NCBI GenBank assembly: GCA_036311565.1
Contig: JAXJPR010000010.1
Location: forward strand, 1-61,621
Direction of reading: 5' to 3'
DNA from: Fimousia sp036311565
GTDB lineage: Bacteria > Bacillota > Clostridia > Lachnospirales > Lachnospiraceae
Length of the DNA: 61,621 nucleotides
Below the pieces are notes generated by a model. It was not told the DNA's origin and did no database searches. It worked only from the letters and a program-made list of their open reading frames with translations. Position 1 is the stretch's first letter. Each line of letters opens with the position of its first letter. Shown here one piece after another: positions 33,976-44,547 of this stretch. The position numbers and the translations under genes were made by a program.

Positions 33976-35874
33976 ATGGAAGTAGTGTTGGCGAAAACAG
34001 CAGGTTTTTGTTTTGGGGTGCAAAGAGCCGTGGATATGGCATATGCACAATCAGGTAAAGAAAATGTATATACATTTGGACCAATCATACACAATGAAGA
34101 AGTTGTAGGAGATTTAGAAAAACACGGGGTTTATTGTCTGGAAAATGAACAACAGTTAAAGGATTTGGAAAAAGGAACAGTAATCATCCGTTCTCATGGA
34201 GTAAAAAAAGAGATTTATGATCTGATTGAAAAAAAAGAGCTGGAATTAGTGGATGCGACCTGCCCGTTTGTACGAAAAATTCATAAAATTGTATTTGAGG
34301 AAAGTGAAAATGAAAATCAGGTGGTAATCGTTGGAAATGGAAAACATCCGGAAGTGCAGGGGATTGAAGGATGGTGTCAAACCTTACCGGTTATCATAGA
34401 ATCCGTTGAGGATATGGAACGGTTAGAACCGTTCCGGGACAAAAAATTAAGCATTGTATCACAAACGACATTTAATTACAAGAAATTTCAAGAATTGGTT
34501 GAAATTATTTCTAAAAAAGGTTATGATATAAGTGTTTTTAACACGATTTGTAATGCTACGGAAGAGCGTCAGGTAGAAGCTCGGAAGATTGCATCCACTG
34601 TGGATGCGATGATTGTCATTGGAGGCAAGCATAGCTCTAATACGCAGAAACTTTTCGAGATTAGTCAGAAGGAATGTCCCAACACACGTTTTATTCAGAC
34701 ATTATCGGACTTGGATTTTGATCGATTAGATTCTGTAAAGAAGATTGGCATTACAGCCGGGGCTTCAACCCCAAAGAAAATTATCAAGGAGGTTCATGTT
34801 CGCATGACAGAAAAGAGTTTTGAACAGTTATTAGAAGAAAGCTTAGTTACAATTCATAATGGAGAGGTAGTAGAAGGTACAGTTATCGACGTAAAAGAAG
34901 ATGAAATCATCTTAAACATCGGATACAAAGCAGATGGTATTATCACACGTAACGAATACTCTAATGAATCTAACGTAGACCTTACAACAAAGGTTAATGT
35001 TGGAGACACTATGGAAGCAAAAGTATTAAAAGTGAATGATGGTGAAGGCCAGGTGCTTTTAACATATAAGAGATTAGCAGCAGAACGTGGTAACAAGAAA
35101 TTAGAAGAAGCGTTCAATAACAAAGAAGTATTAACAGCTACAGTTGCACAGGTATTAGATGGTGGTTTAAGTGTTGTTGTTGAAGAAGCAAGAGTATTTA
35201 TTCCTGCAAGCTTAGTATCTGACACATATGAGAAAGATCTCAAAAAATATGCAGGTCAGGAAATCCAGTTTGTAATCAGTGAATTCAATCCTCGTAAGAG
35301 AAGAATTATTGGTGATAGAAAACAGTTATTAGTAGCTGCTAAATTAGAAAAACAAAAAGAATTATTTGAAAAAATCGAAGTTGGTATGAAAGTAGAAGGA
35401 ACTGTTAAGAATGTAACAGATTTCGGTGCTTTTATTGATTTAGGCGGAGCTGATGGATTATTACACATTTCTGAAATGTCTTGGGGACGTGTAGAAAATC
35501 CTAAGAAAGTATTCAAAGTTGGCGAAAAAGTAACTGTATTAATTAAAGATATTCAGGGTGAAAAAATTGCGCTCAGCTTAAAATTCCCTGAAGAAAATCC
35601 TTGGTTAACAGCTGCTGATAAATATGCAGTAGGTAATGTAGTAACTGGTAAAGTTGCAAGAATGACAGATTTTGGTGCGTTCGTTGAATTAGAACCAGGT
35701 ATGGATGCATTATTACATGTTTCTCAGATTGCGAAAGAACATATCGAAAAACCTTCAGATGTATTAACAGTAGGTCAAGAAATTACAGCTAAAGTTGTTG
35801 ATTTCAAGAAGGATGAAAGAAAGATCAGCTTAAGTGTAAAAGCAATCGACGCAGCAAAAGCAGAAGAAGAATAA
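33976..35874 (+). CDS. ispH: 4-hydroxy-3-methylbut-2-enyl diphosphate reductase fused to ribosomal protein S1
   Basis: A 632-residue fusion. The IspH half (1-280) makes IPP and DMAPP from HMBPP in the MEP pathway; its iron-sulfur ligands are Cys12 (AGFCFGVQRAV), Cys96 (VDATCPFVRK) and Cys192 (NTICNATEERQ). The rest holds four S1 RNA-binding domains (about 288-365, 375-440, 455-525, 540-612), such as GTVKNVTDFGAFIDLGGADG. Such fusions are known in Clostridia and supply the S1 protein. Met277 (ATG 34804), at the junction, has an AAGGAGG site at 34786-34792, so a free 356-residue S1 protein may also be made. Confidence 0.95.
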   Translation: MEVVLAKTAGFCFGVQRAVDMAYAQSGKENVYTFGPIIHNEEVVGDLEKHGVYCLENEQQLKDLEKGTVIIRSHGVKKEIYDLIEKKELELVDATCPFVRKIHKIVFEESENENQVVIVGNGKHPEVQGIEGWCQTLPVIIESVEDMERLEPFRDKKLSIVSQTTFNYKKFQELVEIISKKGYDISVFNTICNATEERQVEARKIASTVDAMIVIGGKHSSNTQKLFEISQKECPNTRFIQTLSDLDFDRLDSVKKIGITAGASTPKKIIKEVHVRMTEKSFEQLLEESLVTIHNGEVVEGTVIDVKEDEIILNIGYKADGIITRNEYSNESNVDLTTKVNVGDTMEAKVLKVNDGEGQVLLTYKRLAAERGNKKLEEAFNNKEVLTATVAQVLDGGLSVVVEEARVFIPASLVSDTYEKDLKKYAGQEIQFVISEFNPRKRRIIGDRKQLLVAAKLEKQKELFEKIEVGMKVEGTVKNVTDFGAFIDLGGADGLLHISEMSWGRVENPKKVFKVGEKVTVLIKDIQGEKIALSLKFPEENPWLTAADKYAVGNVVTGKVARMTDFGAFVELEPGMDALLHVSQIAKEHIEKPSDVLTVGQEITAKVVDFKKDERKISLSVKAIDAAKAEEE

Positions 35875-35905
35875 TTTTATTATTCAGCAGGATGATGTAA
35901 GAAGA

Positions 35906-35945
35906 AGAGAGGTTTACTTTGGGTAAGCCTCTCTTTTGTATTTTG
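35906..35945 (+). terminator. Terminator of the queA-to-S1 gene run
   Basis: AGAGAGGTTTAC (35906-35917) and GTAAGCCTCTCT (35923-35934) make a 12 bp stem with one wobble, then TTTGTATTTT. The rest of the 315-base gap before pyc holds only A+T-rich DNA and the pyc promoter. Confidence 0.8.
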
Positions 35946-36069
35946 CAAGAAAGAATGCTTTTTATTAATAAAATGAGATTTTTATGGGGGTTGAATTTCA
36001 AAACACAAAAAAATAGACCATTTTTTAATAGATTTTTTGGTAATCTTTCATAAGTTTTGCAATATTAAC

Positions 36070-36098
36070 TTGAAGATTATTCAAAAGTATTATATACT
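36070..36098 (+). promoter_or_regulatory. Promoter of pyc
   Basis: TTGAAG (36070-36075), 17 bp, TATACT (36093-36098). Confidence 0.65.
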
Positions 36099-36189
36099 GA
36101 ATGACATACAGCGTTTGACGAACCTATGAAGCTGGTGAAAATATGTGAGATAGCCAGTATCTGAATTAGTAATAAAGGAGAGAAAAAGA

Positions 36190-39100
36190 ATGGCAATCAA
36201 AAAGTTTAAAAAAGTATTAGTTGCAAACCGTGGTGAAATTGCAATTCGTGTGTTTCGCGCATTGAATGAATTGGGAATCACAACTGTTGCAATTTTCTCC
36301 AAAGAAGACCGTTATGCATTATTCCGTTCTAAAGCAGACGAATCATATATGTTAAATCCAGAAAAAGGACCAGTAGATGCTTATCTGGATATTAATACGA
36401 TTATTCGTATTGCAAAGGAAAAAAAGGTAGATGCAATTCATCCAGGATATGGATTCTTATCTGAAAATCCAGAATTTGTAGAAGCCTGTGAAAAAAATGG
36501 AATTACATTTATTGGACCATCTGCGGACTTAATGAGAGCGATGGGAGATAAGATTTCATCTAAAAAAATGGCAATTGAAGCAGAAGTGCCAATTATTCCT
36601 GGTGTAGACTATGCAATTCATGATGAAGAGACCGTTGTTAAAATCGCTGATGAAATTGGTTATCCAGTCATGTTAAAAGCCTCCAACGGAGGTGGCGGTC
36701 GTGGTATGCGTATCGTTAATAGCAGAGAAGAAATGCCAAAAGAATATGCAGAAGCAAGAGATGAGTCTAAAAAGGCATTTGGCGATGATCAGATTTTTAT
36801 TGAAAAATATTTGAAAAGTCCAAAACACATTGAAGTACAGATATTAGGTGATCAGTATGGAAATGTGGTACATTTATATGATAGAGATTGTTCTGTACAG
36901 AGAAGACATCAGAAAGTAGTAGAATATGCACCTGCATTTAGTGTACCAGATGAAGTACGTGAAAAGATTTTTGATGCATCTCTTCGTCTTGCAAAAAAAG
37001 TTGGATATAAAAATGCAGGAACATTAGAATTTTTAGTAGATGCAGATAATAATCCATATTTTATTGAAATGAATCCTCGTATTCAGGTAGAACATACAAT
37101 CTCAGAAGAAATAACAGGAATTGATTTAGTACAGTCTCAGATTCTTGTTGCAGAAGGATATCCATTAGATTCTAAAGAAATTGCAATTCCGTCACAGGAA
37201 AGCATTACTGTAAATGGATATGCAATCCAGACACGTATCACAACAGAAGATCCAGCAAATGGATTCCTTCCGGATACAGGTAAAATTGAAGTATACCGTT
37301 CTGGAGCGGGTAATGGTATCCGTCTGGATGGAGGAAATGCTTACGTTGGTGCACAGATTCTTCCATATTATGATAGTTTGTTAGTAAAAGCAATCTCTCA
37401 TGACAGAACATTCGAGGCAGCAGTAAAAAAATCAATCCGTGTGTTAAAAGAAACACGTATTCGTGGAGTAAAAACAAATATTCCTTTCTTAATTAATGTA
37501 TTAAACCATGAAACTTTCCAAAAAGGAGATTGTTATACAACATTTATTGAAGAAACCCCAGAATTATTTGATTTACATCAGAGTGCAGACCGTGCAACTA
37601 AAATTTTGGCATTTATTGGAAACAAGATGGTCAATGTAAATCCAATTGAAAAACCGTTTTTCGAAGAACGCAGAGATTTAGAAGTAGATGAAGACAGACC
37701 AGTGTATGGTTCTCGTGATGAATTCTTAAAATTAGGTGCAGAAGGATTTACACAAAAAATTCTTAAAGAAGATAAATTATATATTACTGATACGACCATG
37801 CGTGATGCTCAGCAGTCCTTGATGGCAACCCGTATGAGAACCAAAGATCTGGTTGGTGCTGCAAAAGCAACAAATGTGTATATGCAAAATGCATTCTCAG
37901 TAGAAGCATGGGGCGGTGCCACATATGATACCGCATATCGATTCTTAAAAGAATCACCATGGAATCGTTTGCATATTTTAAGAGAACGGATGCCAAATAC
38001 ATTGATTCAGATGTTATTGCGTGCATCGAATGCTGTTGGATATAGTAACTATCCGGATAATGTAGTTAAGAAATTTATCAAAGTTGCTGCAAATGAAGGA
38101 ATTGATGTATTCCGTATTTTTGACAGTTTAAACTGGGTCGAAAACATGAAAATGCCAATTGAAGAGGCATTAAAAACTGATAAAATCGTAGAAGGCACTT
38201 TATGTTACACAGGTGACATTTTAAGTCCTACAGAAACAAAATACACACTAGATTACTATGTAAAAAAAGCAAAAGAATTAGAAAGCTTAGGCGTACACAC
38301 ATTTGCGATTAAAGATATGGCTGCATTATTAAAACCATATGCAGCAAAGGAATTGATTACTGCTTTAAAATCAGAATTAAAAATCCCGGTACACCTGCAT
38401 ACACATGATTCTACAGGAAATGGTGTCAGCACATTATTAATGGCAGCAGAAGCGGGAGTTGATATTGTAGACTGTGCAATTGGTTCTATGAGCTCCTTGA
38501 CAAGTAATCCATGTATGAACTCTTTGGTGGAAGCATTACGCGGAACAAAGAGAGATACAGGTTTAGATCCAGAAGAATTAACAATTTTAAGCCAGTATTA
38601 CGGAAATGTCCGCAAAGTATATAAAACATTTGAAAGCGGAATGGATGCACCAAATACTGAAATTTATAAATATGAAATTCCAGGTGGACAGTATTCTAAC
38701 TTGTTAGCACAGGTAAAAGAAATGGGTGCAGGAGAAAACTTTGAAGAAATCAAGCAGTTATATAAAGAAGCAAACTATCTTCTTGGGAACATTGTAAAAG
38801 TAACTCCATCTTCAAAAGTTGTTGGAGATTTTGCAATCTTCATGTTTAAGAATGGATTGAATGCAGAAAATATTTTAATAGAAGGAAGAGAATTATCTTA
38901 TCCAGATTCTGTTGTAGAATATTTCCAAGGAATGATTGGTCAGCCGGAAGGTGGATTTCCAGAAGAACTGCAGAGAATTGTATTAAAAGATAAAAAATCA
39001 ATCGATGTGCGTCCAGGTTCTTTATTAGAACCAGTAGATTTTGCAAAAATTGAAGCATTGCTGAAAGAAAAATATTATAGTCCTAAGATGGAAAATGAAT

Positions 39101-39651
39101 CTGTAATAGAACAAAAAGCAATCAGTTATGCATTATATCCTCGTGTCTATGAAGATTATTGTGAACATTTAGAAGAATACAATGATGTAAGCCGATTAGA
39201 AAGTCATGTTTACTTCTATGGTTTACGTAAGGGAGAAGAAACAGTCTTAAATATTGGAGAAGGAAAAGATGTTATCGTTAAATTCTTAGAAATGACTGAG
39301 CCAGATGAAGATGGTATGAGAGCGCTTGCATTTGAAGTAAATGGTTCTATGCGTGAAATCAAGATTTTAGATAAGAATTTAGAAGTAAAAGCGGATCGAA
39401 GAGTAAAAGCAGATAAACATAATCCAGGACATTTAGGATCTACGATTCCAGGAACGGTTGGAGCAATTCTTGTAAAAGAAGGTGACGAAGTTACTGTGAA
39501 CATGCCATTGATGACAGTAGAAGCAATGAAAATGGAAACAACCGTTGTTTCTAAAGTAAATGGTAAGGTGGATAAAATCTATGTTAGCGAAGGAGATTCT
39601 GTAAACCAGGAAGATTTATTAATTTCCTTTGAAATTGCAGAAGAAAAATAA
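36190..39651 (+). CDS. pyc: Pyruvate carboxylase
   Basis: A single-chain biotin enzyme that carboxylates pyruvate to oxaloacetate, feeding the incomplete TCA cycle and amino acid synthesis. The 1153-residue protein is full length: biotin carboxylase domain (about 1-455; GGGGRGMRIV glycine loop, EMNPRIQVEHT), carboxyltransferase domain (about 540-820; TTMRDAQQSLMATRMRT, with HLHTHDSTGNG supplying metal ligands), and the C-terminal carrier domain with Lys1114 in VEAMKMET as the biotinylation site. AAAGGAGAG lies ahead of the ATG. It is monocistronic, with its own promoter and terminator. Confidence 0.98.
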   Translation: MAIKKFKKVLVANRGEIAIRVFRALNELGITTVAIFSKEDRYALFRSKADESYMLNPEKGPVDAYLDINTIIRIAKEKKVDAIHPGYGFLSENPEFVEACEKNGITFIGPSADLMRAMGDKISSKKMAIEAEVPIIPGVDYAIHDEETVVKIADEIGYPVMLKASNGGGGRGMRIVNSREEMPKEYAEARDESKKAFGDDQIFIEKYLKSPKHIEVQILGDQYGNVVHLYDRDCSVQRRHQKVVEYAPAFSVPDEVREKIFDASLRLAKKVGYKNAGTLEFLVDADNNPYFIEMNPRIQVEHTISEEITGIDLVQSQILVAEGYPLDSKEIAIPSQESITVNGYAIQTRITTEDPANGFLPDTGKIEVYRSGAGNGIRLDGGNAYVGAQILPYYDSLLVKAISHDRTFEAAVKKSIRVLKETRIRGVKTNIPFLINVLNHETFQKGDCYTTFIEETPELFDLHQSADRATKILAFIGNKMVNVNPIEKPFFEERRDLEVDEDRPVYGSRDEFLKLGAEGFTQKILKEDKLYITDTTMRDAQQSLMATRMRTKDLVGAAKATNVYMQNAFSVEAWGGATYDTAYRFLKESPWNRLHILRERMPNTLIQMLLRASNAVGYSNYPDNVVKKFIKVAANEGIDVFRIFDSLNWVENMKMPIEEALKTDKIVEGTLCYTGDILSPTETKYTLDYYVKKAKELESLGVHTFAIKDMAALLKPYAAKELITALKSELKIPVHLHTHDSTGNGVSTLLMAAEAGVDIVDCAIGSMSSLTSNPCMNSLVEALRGTKRDTGLDPEELTILSQYYGNVRKVYKTFESGMDAPNTEIYKYEIPGGQYSNLLAQVKEMGAGENFEEIKQLYKEANYLLGNIVKVTPSSKVVGDFAIFMFKNGLNAENILIEGRELSYPDSVVEYFQGMIGQPEGGFPEELQRIVLKDKKSIDVRPGSLLEPVDFAKIEALLKEKYYSPKMENESVIEQKAISYALYPRVYEDYCEHLEEYNDVSRLESHVYFYGLRKGEETVLNIGEGKDVIVKFLEMTEPDEDGMRALAFEVNGSMREIKILDKNLEVKADRRVKADKHNPGHLGSTIPGTVGAILVKEGDEVTVNMPLMTVEAMKMETTVVSKVNGKVDKIYVSEGDSVNQEDLLISFEIAEEK

Positions 39652-39667
39652 GCAAAGATAGTATAGT

Positions 39668-39701
39668 AGAAGCGGTTTCTGAATGGGAACCGCTTCTTTT
39701 T
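39668..39701 (+). terminator. Terminator of pyc
   Basis: AGAAGCGGTT (39668-39677) pairs with AACCGCTTCT (39688-39697), followed by TTTT. Confidence 0.85.
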
Positions 39702-39769
39702 GCCATAAATCGTATAAATAAAAAAAACTTTGCCATACTAATCTCAAAAAAGTATTTTTGAGGTGAATC

Positions 39770-40375
39770 ATGGCTAAAATTGAATTGATTGTAATCATAG
39801 GAGAAATTGAAGGACATCAAACGGCGGGAAGTCAGAATAAAGCAACCAAATATGAGGAGTTACTTCCTAAACTGGCAAAAATTGAATGGGATCAGGATGT
39901 AGATGGTGTATTAGTTTTATTAAATACAGAAGGCGGAGATGTAGAGGCAGGGCTGGCTATCGCAGAAATGATTGCTTCCCTGACAGTACCTACTGTGTCA
40001 TTGGTGTTAGGTGGAAGTCATTCCATCGGAATACCAATTGCTGTTTCTACGGATTGTTCTTTTATTGTACCTACAGGCACCATGGTGATTCATCCAGTGC
40101 GAATGAATGGCATGGTCATTGGAGCACCACAGACTTATGAATATTTCCAACAGATGCAGGATCGTATTATTGGTTTTATTGAAAATCATTGTATGGCAAA
40201 GAAGGAACGTCTAGAAGAAATGATGTTAAATACAGGACAATTGACGAAAGACCTTGGAACCATTCTGGTAGGAGAACAGGCTGTAAAAGAAGGAGTCATT
40301 ACCCATGTAGGGGGAATTAAAGAAGCAGTGGCTGAATTGAACCGACGGATTGGTGAACGAGAAAAAAAGAATTAG
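39770..40375 (+). CDS. tepA: ClpP-family protein, TepA type
   Basis: A 201-residue serine-protease-fold protein like Bacillus TepA (translocation-enhancing protein), distinct from housekeeping ClpP. Seen: LLNTEGGDVEAGLAIAEMI, the presumed nucleophile Ser in GGSHSIGIPIA, and His in MVIHPVRMNG. It has no signal peptide. In Bacillus tepA is also just upstream of spoIIIE, and the same order here supports the call. GAGGTGA lies three bases before the ATG. Substrates are unknown. Confidence 0.85.
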   Translation: MAKIELIVIIGEIEGHQTAGSQNKATKYEELLPKLAKIEWDQDVDGVLVLLNTEGGDVEAGLAIAEMIASLTVPTVSLVLGGSHSIGIPIAVSTDCSFIVPTGTMVIHPVRMNGMVIGAPQTYEYFQQMQDRIIGFIENHCMAKKERLEEMMLNTGQLTKDLGTILVGEQAVKEGVITHVGGIKEAVAELNRRIGEREKKN

Positions 40376-40482
40376 TATTGAAATATTTTTATCGGAATAG
40401 TACAATAAGGAAATAGCAGTCAGCATGATGGGACAGAAAAATCTCTGATACCATCATGCGAAACTATTTAGGAGGGAGTGTA

Positions 40483-42813
40483 ATGGCTCAGAAAAGACGA
40501 AAAACAAAAAAAGGAACAAAAAAAAGCCGTGACTTTGTATCTTTTTATGATGAAATTGCTACCTGGTTTATGATTGCTCTTTCCATTTTTATGTTTTTAA
40601 GTAATTTTGGAATATGCGGAGCGGTAGGCGATGCATTTAGTGAATTTTTCTTTGGTATCTTTGGAATTGTACAATATGTACTTCCCATTGTGATATTATT
40701 TTTTTCACTTTTGTTGATTTCTAATAAATTCAGCAGTTTAGCTCTTAAGAAGACGATACTGGCAGGAATTTTGACCTGCATGGCAGCGGTCTTTGCACAG
40801 ATGATATATAATATAGAACAAAATGATTTTGCACAGATGTTTTTTCTTGGAAGCGAAGAAAAAATTGGAGGTGGACTTTTAGGAGGTACTTTTTTTTGTC
40901 TGTTCCGAAGCGCTTTTGGAACTGCAGGCTCTATTATATTTTCTATTTTGTTTTCACTCATTTCGTTGATGTTGATTACGGAACGATCTTTTATGAAAGC
41001 TTTAAAAATAATATTTGCCAGCGAGAAACCAAAAAGTAAGGGACAAAAGAAAAAGCCGACTGCTAAAAAACAAAAAGAAGTCCAGCCAATACCATCGGCA
41101 AAAAATGCAAAAGAAAGAATTTCGAAGAAGACAAAATTAAAGCCGAAGAATGATCCACCGCTGGTAATTCAGGAAGATTCCACATTGGGAGATCCGATTG
41201 ATGAAGAACCTGAAATTCAAGAAGATATTTTTCGACAAGAAGAAACTTTTTCTGTGGAAGAGGTAAAACCCAAGAGACGGCAACAAAAAAAGCAGGAAGA
41301 GCCCATAAAAGTAGAACCTGCATTTACCGTTGAACAAAATGATGGCACGTACATATTGCCCCCCATTACGTTGTTGAAAAAGGGAGAGCCGCCAGTAAAA
41401 AGCAGCCAGAATGAGTTAAGAGATACTGCACTGAGATTGCAGCAGACATTGAAAAATTTTGGTGTTAATGTTACTATTACAAATATAAGTAGTGGCCCTA
41501 CCGTAACAAGATTTGAGCTTCAACCGGAACAGGGAGTGAAAGTAAGTAAGATCGTCAGTCTGACGGATGATATTAAACTAAACCTGGCAGCTGCAGATAT
41601 TCGAATAGAAGCACCGATTCCGGGAAAAGCAGCCATTGGAATCGAAGTACCCAACCGTACTAATCAGATGGTAAGATTTCGTGATTTGATTGATAATCAT
41701 GAATTTAAACATTTTCCATCCAATATTGGATTTGCGGTAGGAAAAGATTTATCAGGAAAACTTGTGATTGCAGATATTGAAGGAATGCCTCATCTGCTGA
41801 TTGCAGGAGCTACAGGATCAGGGAAATCCGTATGTATTAATACCATTATTATGAGTATTTTATATAAGGCAAATCCTAAGGATGTTAAATTAATCATGAT
41901 CGATCCCAAAGTAGTAGAATTAAGTGCGTATCAGGGAATTCCACATTTACTAATTCCCGTAGTTACAGATCCAAAGCAGGCGGCAGGTGCCCTAAACTGG
42001 GCCGTTATGGAAATGACAGATCGTTATAATAAATTTGCAGAAGTTCATGTCCGCAATATTAAAGCATATAACCAAAAAGTAGAACAGATGAAATCCAAAG
42101 GAAAAGAAGGAGAAGACTTCAAAAAACTGCCGCAGATTGTTATTATTATCGATGAATTGGCAGATTTAATGATGGTTGCTTCCCATGATGTGGAAGATGC
42201 TATTGTCCGTTTGACCCAGTTGGCAAGGGCTGCTGGTATTCATCTGGTAATTGCAACACAGAGACCTTCGGTAAATGTTATTACAGGGCTGATTAAAGCC
42301 AATGTACCTTCCCGAATTGCATTTGCGGTCTCTTCCGGTGTGGATTCTAGAACAATTTTAGATATGAATGGGGCAGAAAAATTACTGGGAAAGGGTGATA
42401 TGCTATTCTATCCTTCTGGATATAAAAATCCAATTCGTGTTCAGGGAGCATTTGTCTCTGACGAAGAAGTTGCAAGTGTTGTTGGATTCTTAAAGGATCA
42501 GGTGGTAGACGATACTTATCAGCCGAATGTGAAGAAAGTAATGGAAGCTTCAGCACAGAAGTTATCCGGTGCAGGTGGAGATTCCAACGGCCGGGATGAA
42601 TATTTTTACGATGCTGCCAGCTTCATTATTGATAAAGATAAAGCATCTATTGCCAGTCTGCAGAGAGTATTTAAAATAGGATTTAACCGGGCATCCCGGT
42701 TAATGGAACAGCTCTGTGAAGCAGGAGTAGTAGGAGAAGAAGAGGGTACTAAACCTCGGAAAGTCATTATGACACAAGAAGAATTTGAAAAATTGAAAGA
42801 AGAAGAAATGTAA
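40483..42813 (+). CDS. ftsK: DNA translocase FtsK/SpoIIIE
   Basis: A membrane-anchored DNA pump for chromosome segregation at division and into the forespore. ATG 40483 (AGGAGGG six bases upstream) gives 776 residues; ATG 40456 has no ribosome site. Seen: four N-terminal membrane spans (about 25-180), a charged linker, then the motor with Walker A GATGSGKS at 442-449 and Walker B IVIIIDELADLMM, and a C-terminal gamma winged helix (IASLQRVFKIGFNRASRLMEQL) that reads orienting DNA sequences. SpoIIIE and FtsK cannot be told apart by sequence alone here. Confidence 0.96.
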   Translation: MAQKRRKTKKGTKKSRDFVSFYDEIATWFMIALSIFMFLSNFGICGAVGDAFSEFFFGIFGIVQYVLPIVILFFSLLLISNKFSSLALKKTILAGILTCMAAVFAQMIYNIEQNDFAQMFFLGSEEKIGGGLLGGTFFCLFRSAFGTAGSIIFSILFSLISLMLITERSFMKALKIIFASEKPKSKGQKKKPTAKKQKEVQPIPSAKNAKERISKKTKLKPKNDPPLVIQEDSTLGDPIDEEPEIQEDIFRQEETFSVEEVKPKRRQQKKQEEPIKVEPAFTVEQNDGTYILPPITLLKKGEPPVKSSQNELRDTALRLQQTLKNFGVNVTITNISSGPTVTRFELQPEQGVKVSKIVSLTDDIKLNLAAADIRIEAPIPGKAAIGIEVPNRTNQMVRFRDLIDNHEFKHFPSNIGFAVGKDLSGKLVIADIEGMPHLLIAGATGSGKSVCINTIIMSILYKANPKDVKLIMIDPKVVELSAYQGIPHLLIPVVTDPKQAAGALNWAVMEMTDRYNKFAEVHVRNIKAYNQKVEQMKSKGKEGEDFKKLPQIVIIIDELADLMMVASHDVEDAIVRLTQLARAAGIHLVIATQRPSVNVITGLIKANVPSRIAFAVSSGVDSRTILDMNGAEKLLGKGDMLFYPSGYKNPIRVQGAFVSDEEVASVVGFLKDQVVDDTYQPNVKKVMEASAQKLSGAGGDSNGRDEYFYDAASFIIDKDKASIASLQRVFKIGFNRASRLMEQLCEAGVVGEEEGTKPRKVIMTQEEFEKLKEEEM

Positions 42814-42849
42814 ACAACATAACCTAGCGATAGGGGAAAGGTGGAAACA

Positions 42850-44520
42850 ATGAAAACAGATATTCAAATTGCCCAGGAAGCCGAATTGGTACATATCAGA
42901 GAAGTTGCTGCCAAACTTGACATTCAGGAAGATGATTTAGAACTTTATGGAAAATACAAAGCAAAGCTGTCTTCTGGTCTTATGAATAAAATCAAAGAGA
43001 ATGAAGATGGAAAATTAGTACTTGTAACGGCTATTAACCCTACACCGGCAGGAGAAGGAAAGACAACGACCAGTGTTGGTTTAGGACAGGCATTAGGTAA
43101 ATTAGGAAAAAAAGCAGCCATTGCTTTAAGAGAACCATCTTTAGGACCTTGTTTTGGTATTAAAGGAGGAGCAGCAGGTGGCGGATATGCTCAGGTCGTT
43201 CCAATGGAAGATTTAAATCTTCATTTTACTGGTGATTTTCATGCCATCACATCTGCCAATAACTTATTGGCGGCAATGTTAGATAACCACATTCAGCAGG
43301 GAAATGCCCTGGGGATTGATCCAAGACAGGTAACGTGGAAACGATGCGTCGATATGAATGACCGTGCCCTTCGTAATATCGTTATTGGTTTAGGAAGAAA
43401 AGTAGATGGAGTCGTTCGCGAAGACCACTTTATTATTACAGTCGCATCTGAAATCATGGCAATTTTATGTCTGGCCAATGACATGGAAGATTTAAAGGAA
43501 AGACTTGGTAAAATTGTTGTTGCTTATAATTATGAAGGAAAACCAGTAACTGCTGGAGAATTAAAGGCAGTTGGAGCTATGGCAGCTTTATTAAAAGATG
43601 CATTAAAACCAAACTTAATTCAGACATTAGAACATACACCTGCATTTGTCCATGGTGGACCATTTGCTAATATTGCACATGGCTGTAATAGTGTACAGGC
43701 AACTAAAATGGCATTAAAATTATGTGATATCACAGTAACAGAAGCTGGTTTTGGCGCAGATCTTGGTGCTGAAAAATTCTTCGATATTAAATGTCGTAAA
43801 TCAGGTCTGCAACCTGATGCAGTTGTATTAGTGGCAACGGTTCGTGCATTAAAATATAATGGAGGCGTTGCAAAAGCTGACCTAGGAAAAGAAAATGTAG
43901 AAGCATTAAGCAAAGGCATTGTAAACTTAGAAAAACATATTGAAAACCTGAAAAAATTTGGTGTGCCAATTGTTGTAACGTTAAATCAGTTTGTATCTGA
44001 TACAGAAGCAGAATTAAACTTCATTAAGCATTTTTGTGAAGAAAGAGACTGCGAATTTGCATTATCCCAGGTATGGGAAAAAGGTGGCGAAGGCGGAATT
44101 GAATTAGCAAAAGCAGTGCTAAAAACATTAGAAACAAAAGAAAGCAATTTCAAGCCATTATATGATTTAGATGATACAATTGAAAATAAAATCAGAACAA
44201 TTGCGACTGAAATTTATGGCGCAGATGAGATTAAGTTATCACCTGCTGCAAAGAAATCCTTAGATTTGATTGAAAGTCAAGGATTTGGAAATTTACCAAT
44301 ATGTATGGCAAAAAATCAGTATTCTCTGTCTGATGATGCAACAAAATTAGGACGTCCAACTGGATTTGATATTACAATCAGTGATATGTATGTAAATGCA
44401 GGAGCAGGATTTGTTGTTGCATTGACTGGAAGTATTATGACTATGCCAGGTCTTCCAAAAAAACCAGCCGCAGAAAATATTGATGTAGATACAAATGGTA
44501 TGATTACTGGGTTATTCTAA
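42850..44520 (+). CDS. fhs: Formate--tetrahydrofolate ligase
   Basis: An ATP-dependent enzyme that forms 10-formyl-THF from formate, central to one-carbon metabolism and the Wood-Ljungdahl methyl branch. ATG 42850 (AAAGGTGG five bases upstream) gives 556 residues, the standard length. Seen: TAINPTPAGEGKTTTSVGLG, the P-loop; REPSLGPCFGIKGGAAGGGYAQV split around it; and the C-terminal LPKKPAAENIDVD. folD follows after a hairpin, so the pair makes formyl- and methylene-THF. A full acetogenic set is not visible. Confidence 0.97.
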   Translation: MKTDIQIAQEAELVHIREVAAKLDIQEDDLELYGKYKAKLSSGLMNKIKENEDGKLVLVTAINPTPAGEGKTTTSVGLGQALGKLGKKAAIALREPSLGPCFGIKGGAAGGGYAQVVPMEDLNLHFTGDFHAITSANNLLAAMLDNHIQQGNALGIDPRQVTWKRCVDMNDRALRNIVIGLGRKVDGVVREDHFIITVASEIMAILCLANDMEDLKERLGKIVVAYNYEGKPVTAGELKAVGAMAALLKDALKPNLIQTLEHTPAFVHGGPFANIAHGCNSVQATKMALKLCDITVTEAGFGADLGAEKFFDIKCRKSGLQPDAVVLVATVRALKYNGGVAKADLGKENVEALSKGIVNLEKHIENLKKFGVPIVVTLNQFVSDTEAELNFIKHFCEERDCEFALSQVWEKGGEGGIELAKAVLKTLETKESNFKPLYDLDDTIENKIRTIATEIYGADEIKLSPAAKKSLDLIESQGFGNLPICMAKNQYSLSDDATKLGRPTGFDITISDMYVNAGAGFVVALTGSIMTMPGLPKKPAAENIDVDTNGMITGLF

Positions 44521-44547
44521 ACTCAGGGAAGGATGAAAGGCAAGAGG

